A DNA stretch of 8,053 bases, taken from assembly GCA_021158845.1 (NCBI GenBank), contig JAGGSY010000178.1, positions 1-8,053 of the forward strand, written 5' to 3'. Source of the stretch: Caldisericia bacterium (GTDB taxonomy: Bacteria; Caldisericota; Caldisericia; B22-G15). The position numbers and the translations under genes were made by a program. The notes below the pieces were generated by a model. The model was not told the DNA's origin. It was given only the letters and a program-made list of their open reading frames with translations, and did not search any database. Positions 4,850-8,053 of this stretch are shown in pieces; position 1 is the first letter of the stretch, and each line of letters starts with the position of its first letter.

Positions 4850-6822
4850 TGCTGCCTCCCTAACTCTCCATAATGGAAGGAGAGTTCTATTAGATCTTCT
4901 CCATCAATTAATCCATTTTTATCTAAATCAAACAAACTATTATACATGACATCCTCTTTTTTTATACCAAAATGATGGGCAAAAACAAAGATATCCTCTT
5001 CATTTATTATGAAATCATGATTGTAATCAAGTCCATTTGGATTAAAAACGATGGCATCTCCAGTATTTACCGAGAATGAATAGTCTTCGTCGGAGATATT
5101 AAAGATCATCACTCCCCCACCCTCAACAAGAAGAATATTTCTATAAGAGTCATAATAAAATTTGACTCCTTTAGTCATACACTCTTTAAACTTCAATCCA
5201 TGCGAGAGGTGAATTACAATTTTCTTATCTCCAAAGATATGAAGATAAAGTTCATTCCCGTTTTCTTCAGGATATATGTAAACTGGTGATTCTATCTCAT
5301 TAAAATTAAAACTCATGGGTATGTTGTTGACAGAGAAGTTATATTCTCCAGCACCTATGTTCTTTATTAAAAAGCCACCATCTACTCTATCAAATGGTTC
5401 TATATTTGCACCAGTGGGAACTTCAACAGGCACAAATTCGTTATCTTTTTTGAATCCAAAGACAGAGTATCTCTTCATAAAAGGAGCATTTCCATCTTTA
5501 TCAATCTTTAAGGTAGGGTCGCCAAAGAGGTTAAATGTGTATGTATTCATCTGTGCTGCCTCAACAGGGTCTTCCTTGTCTGATTCAAAGTAGTTTTCAT
5601 GATATTCAGATATTGCATTCCAGAATGCTTCTCCCACAGTTTGATTTTCTTTTATAAAGTTTCTTGTAAATAGGTAGTCTATTGTTAAAAGTCCTCCATC
5701 TTCTATGTCCTTCCAATAACTTGGACCCCAGGAGATCCTTGTTGCACCAATATATGCACTTCCACCTTTTGAAAGGAAAGTTTTTGCTAAAGAGTTTGGG
5801 GCTTCAGGAGTTGCTGTAAGGCAACTTGCTGCAAAGACAATCCCTCCATTTATCTCATCTGGCAGAGTGCCTGTGGATAAAAGAGATTTAAATGTCGTTT
5901 CACTTTCACTGAGCGTGTAATCACCATCTCTATCATTCCATATGTATCTTGCAACACTATAAGGACTTCCATGGGCATTTATACTTATTAAAGAGAAGGT
6001 CTCTTCTGAGAGAAGCTTTTGAAGGTTAACTGTGTTTAGAGGGAAATCGTGTAGAAAGGCAGAGGGTAAAGTCCCTTCATCTTCATATAGTCTTATGGGG
6101 GTAATTCTATTCTTAACAAGAATTTCATCTATTATCTTTTCCATAAACTCAGCGCCATCTTCAGTTTTTAGCGTTCTTCCCATCCACTCCTTACCTCTGA
6201 ATGAAAGATACGCTCCAGCAAGAAGGGCTTTATTTTTCCTGTTGAAGGGGAGTTTTTCAAATCTAACGAGAGAAGAGAAGTATCTGTCAAGTTCTTCCTT
6301 ATCGTCTATTGGAATCCTCCCAACAAATATCTCTGGCTTAACATGGATGTTATCATCTGGATACTCACCCAACTTTCCATCTCCATCCTTATCAAATTCC
6401 TCATTGAGGCAGGCAAAGAATATATCAGAGGGAGTGGGCTCAAAATATCCATCAAACTCATCACTTCTTCCATCTCCTCTTGGATAGAATCTCACCATTG
6501 GAAACTTTGAATCAGAGCCAATAATCATTAGATATTTTATATTCAGGGTCTTTAATCTATCCCTCAGATAATCTCTCAAAGAAACCACCTTATCTTCTCC
6601 CTGTAATTCTTGAGGAGTGATTACAATTACATTCAATCCTTCACTTTCCTTCAAATTTTTAAACTCCATGAATGAATCTGGGAGAGAGGCAGTACTGAAC
6701 ACAACAAGGGTATCATCCTTTATACTGAAAGAAGTGATGAACTGTTTCCCCATTGGAAGAACTGTAAATATGATAATTAATACAGTAATCACAGCCAATC
6801 TCTTATTAATTCCTTTCTCCAA
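4846..6822 (-). CDS. Membrane-anchored C25 family (gingipain-like) cysteine protease with C-terminal dockerin-type repeats
   Basis: A predicted exported cysteine protease of 658 residues. A basic N-terminus and a hydrophobic segment (about 9-23) form a signal peptide or anchor. The C25 catalytic domain follows. It has the conserved PEIFVGRIP region, the catalytic His284 in NAHGS, the catalytic Cys334 in AASCLTA, and the late FNLFGDPTL motif. Two Asp-rich, calcium-type loops sit in this domain: D144-x-D-G-D-G and D297-x-D-G-D. A beta-rich region follows. The last 60 residues hold two 21-residue repeats (about 599-619 and 632-652) with D-x-N/D-x-D/N spacing and a terminal F/Y-x-G, matching a dockerin I or paired EF-hand module. 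Dockerins bind cohesins, but none is visible here. I chose TTG 6822 because a perfect SD, GGAGGTGA, lies 5 bases upstream. TTG 6840 would add six residues but lacks an SD. The gene lies just after the kinase gene and overlaps the next gene by 4 bases. Confidence 0.85.
   Translation of the reverse strand: MEKGINKRLAVITVLIIIFTVLPMGKQFITSFSIKDDTLVVFSTASLPDSFMEFKNLKESEGLNVIVITPQELQGEDKVVSLRDYLRDRLKTLNIKYLMIIGSDSKFPMVRFYPRGDGRSDEFDGYFEPTPSDIFFACLNEEFDKDGDGKLGEYPDDNIHVKPEIFVGRIPIDDKEELDRYFSSLVRFEKLPFNRKNKALLAGAYLSFRGKEWMGRTLKTEDGAEFMEKIIDEILVKNRITPIRLYEDEGTLPSAFLHDFPLNTVNLQKLLSEETFSLISINAHGSPYSVARYIWNDRDGDYTLSESETTFKSLLSTGTLPDEINGGIVFAASCLTATPEAPNSLAKTFLSKGGSAYIGATRISWGPSYWKDIEDGGLLTIDYLFTRNFIKENQTVGEAFWNAISEYHENYFESDKEDPVEAAQMNTYTFNLFGDPTLKIDKDGNAPFMKRYSVFGFKKDNEFVPVEVPTGANIEPFDRVDGGFLIKNIGAGEYNFSVNNIPMSFNFNEIESPVYIYPEENGNELYLHIFGDKKIVIHLSHGLKFKECMTKGVKFYYDSYRNILLVEGGGVMIFNISDEDYSFSVNTGDAIVFNPNGLDYNHDFIINEEDIFVFAHHFGIKKEDVMYNSLFDLDKNGLIDGEDLIELSFHYGELGRQQ
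4862..4886 (-). other. Hairpin just upstream of the 282-residue gene
   Basis: AACTCTCC (4862-4869) and GGAGAGTT (4879-4886) form a perfect 8-bp inverted repeat with a 9-base loop, inside the final codons of the protease gene. In the minus-strand mRNA it ends just before SD GGGAGG of the 282-residue gene. It could affect translation or mRNA processing at this junction, or be fortuitous. There is no U-run after it, so it is not an intrinsic terminator. Confidence 0.4.
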
Positions 6823-6824
6823 AC

Positions 6825-6832
6825 TCACCTCC
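6825..6832 (-). promoter_or_regulatory. Strong Shine-Dalgarno deciding the protease start
   Basis: GGAGGTGA on the minus strand, fully complementary to the 16S rRNA 3' end. It lies 5 bases (counting from GGAGG) before TTG 6822. It supports that start over the earlier TTG at 6840, which has only an AT-rich leader. Confidence 0.7.
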
Positions 6833-6842
6833 GAGGACAAAT

Positions 6843-8053
6843 TTATTCTACCAAATTCTCCAATTGTCTTATAATCTCATTGGAGATAGATTTCTGCTCA
6901 CTTCTTTCTATTAAAATATCAGTACCAATTATAGCATTTCCCTTTAAATATATTACAACATGCCCTACTCCCATCATTTTTTCGTATTCAAATACTGCCC
7001 TTAATAAATCCAGATTAAAAGGCACCTCTTTATGTTTTTCTGACACAAAAATCATCACAAAAGGTACTTCAGTTTTTCTTATTACTTTTATAATCTCATC
7101 TTTCCATTCCTCAACGTTCTTTAATTCTTTTAAAGGTAACATAAATTTTATTTCCAATTTGCGGACTCCTTTTAATATATTCCTTACAGTTTCCTTAATT
7201 TCTTGATCATAAAGAACTCCACATTTTATTACTCCCTTTTTCAAGGATTCAAAAACTTTTTCTGCAAGGGTGCAGAAATCTATCTTTCCCTTCTCAAAGT
7301 ATCTACTTATCCCTATAATTTTTCTTTTCTCCAGAGCGGAATAGACAAAAATCGAGGTTTTTTGGAATTCTTTCTTCTTCCTTATCTCTTTTATTATCTC
7401 TAAACCTGAATAGTCAGGAAGAACAATATCTATAAAAATAATTCCTGGGACAAATTTATTTAGAATTGAATAAGCTTCCCTCCCTGTTCTTGCAATATAA
7501 ATTATCTTTCCCCTTCTCTCAAATATATCCTTTATTAATTCTATATCTTCAAGGTTATTTTCAATTATCAAAACTGAATTTTCCTTAAATCCCTCCCCTG
7601 TCTTTTTAAGAGCTGGAAATCTTTTTAAAGGGATAACAACACGAAATACACTACCTTTATCTAATTCACTCTCTACTGAAATATTTCCTCCTAAGAGATC
7701 AACCAGGTGTTTTGTTATTGAGAGTCCAAGACCTACACCTCTTTTTAACATGGTTGTTTCAAATGGTTTAAATATCTCATTAATTTTATCTTTTGGAATT
7801 CCTTTACCTGTATCCTTTACTTCAATCAATATTCTTTCCCCATCCTCAATATATTTAAACTCTACATACCCACTGTCAGTATATTTAACGGCATTTTCAA
7901 GGAGATTAGTTATTATTCTGTTTAGTGCATTATAGTCAGAATATATTTCATTTGTATTAATATTAACATCTAAACGAAACTCTAACCCTTTCTTTTTTGC
8001 CATGGGGGGAAAGGTATTTTTATTTTTCTTAACAAAACCTTCTTGTTTATAAC
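6843..8053 (-). CDS. Hybrid histidine kinase, C-terminal part (5' end beyond window)
   Basis: The frame stays open from the stop at 6843 to the window edge. The ATG at 8003 lacks an SD and lies in the middle of the kinase, so it is not taken as the start. Numbered from that Met, residues 20-126 are a HATPase domain with N-box NLLENAVKYT (33-42), G1 DTGKG (64-68), F-box FKPF (78-81) and G2 GVGLGLS (89-95). A receiver domain follows (about 142-257). It has phosphoacceptor Asp192 in FIDIVLPD, Ser222 and Lys238, but the acidic pair reads Glu148-Asn149 instead of two acids. The last 120 or so residues form a domain I do not recognise. The sensor and phosphoacceptor His regions lie outside the window. 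By family it should be a membrane-associated or cytosolic phosphorelay sensor. Its stop is next to the protease gene, so it is probably the upstream partner of the operon. A C6 tract at 8004-8009 lies in the coding region. Confidence 0.9.
   Translation of the reverse strand, partial: YKQEGFVKKNKNTFPPMAKKKGLEFRLDVNINTNEIYSDYNALNRIITNLLENAVKYTDSGYVEFKYIEDGERILIEVKDTGKGIPKDKINEIFKPFETTMLKRGVGLGLSITKHLVDLLGGNISVESELDKGSVFRVVIPLKRFPALKKTGEGFKENSVLIIENNLEDIELIKDIFERRGKIIYIARTGREAYSILNKFVPGIIFIDIVLPDYSGLEIIKEIRKKKEFQKTSIFVYSALEKRKIIGISRYFEKGKIDFCTLAEKVFESLKKGVIKCGVLYDQEIKETVRNILKGVRKLEIKFMLPLKELKNVEEWKDEIIKVIRKTEVPFVMIFVSEKHKEVPFNLDLLRAVFEYEKMMGVGHVVIYLKGNAIIGTDILIERSEQKSISNEIIRQLENLVE

Noticed and set aside
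5315..5593. A 92-codon plus-strand open frame
   Set aside because: It is antisense to the protease gene with no recognisable motif and no start signal.
6032..6487. A 151-codon open frame on the plus strand
   Set aside because: It is antisense to the C25 protease, has Ser/Pro-rich low-complexity composition and no SD, and the opposite strand has firm motifs.
6838..6840. TTG at 6840 as start of the protease gene
   Set aside because: It has no SD, whereas TTG 6822 follows GGAGGTGA at ideal spacing and still keeps the whole signal segment.
7981..7991. TCTAACCCTT, matching the first ten bases of the 26-bp repeat
   Set aside because: It lies inside the kinase coding region encoding a conserved KGLEF stretch, and the match stops before the -10 box, so it is chance.
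8001..8003. ATG as the true start of the kinase gene
   Set aside because: There is no SD, the frame is open upstream to the window edge, and a start here would leave a kinase without its H-box region.

Overview
The window is AT-rich DNA whose proteins are heavy in Lys, Glu and Ile. Strong GGAGG-type Shine-Dalgarno (SD) sequences, two perfect extended -10 (TGnTATAAT) sigma-70-type promoters, a hybrid histidine kinase and an undecaprenyl-diphosphatase point to a bacterium, plausibly an anaerobic and perhaps thermophilic lineage. The lineage cannot be named from sequence alone. Genes are packed tightly, and most neighbours overlap or abut.

Plus strand, 1-3196. The window opens in the last 26 codons of an unidentified gene (stop at 80-82). 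This overlaps the start of nfi (endonuclease V), which in turn overlaps a methylthioadenosine/methylthioinosine phosphorylase gene whose active site looks 6-oxopurine-specific. Next comes a small toxin-antitoxin scar: an intact VapB-like antitoxin followed by a 27-codon reading frame that looks like the two ends of a VapC PIN toxin with the middle deleted. An exact 26-bp direct repeat (1497-1522 and 1813-1838) brackets this 316-bp unit. Each copy holds the TAA stop of the preceding frame and an identical extended -10 promoter. Removing one unit would leave the phosphorylase gene and the next gene cleanly joined. That next gene encodes a GlmL/MutL-family ASKHA ATPase, the type linked to B12-dependent aminomutases. 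It starts with GTG about 8 nt after the -10 box and has no SD, so its mRNA is probably leaderless.

Minus strand, 8053-3238, read right to left. A probable four-gene operon holds: the C-terminal part of a hybrid histidine kinase (truncated by the window edge); a membrane-anchored family C25 (gingipain/clostripain-like) cysteine protease with a C-terminal dockerin-type calcium-binding pair; a 282-residue unrecognised protein with an internal duplication; and uppP. The genes are adjacent or overlap by 4 nt (ATGA), so co-transcription and translational coupling are likely. A sensor kinase, an exported protease, a soluble partner and a cell-wall lipid carrier phosphatase together suggest an envelope-directed unit. 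That is inference from gene order.

The two blocks converge at 3197-3237, a 41-bp AT-rich gap with no visible hairpin terminator. I found no tRNA, rRNA, CRISPR array, insertion sequence or transposase.
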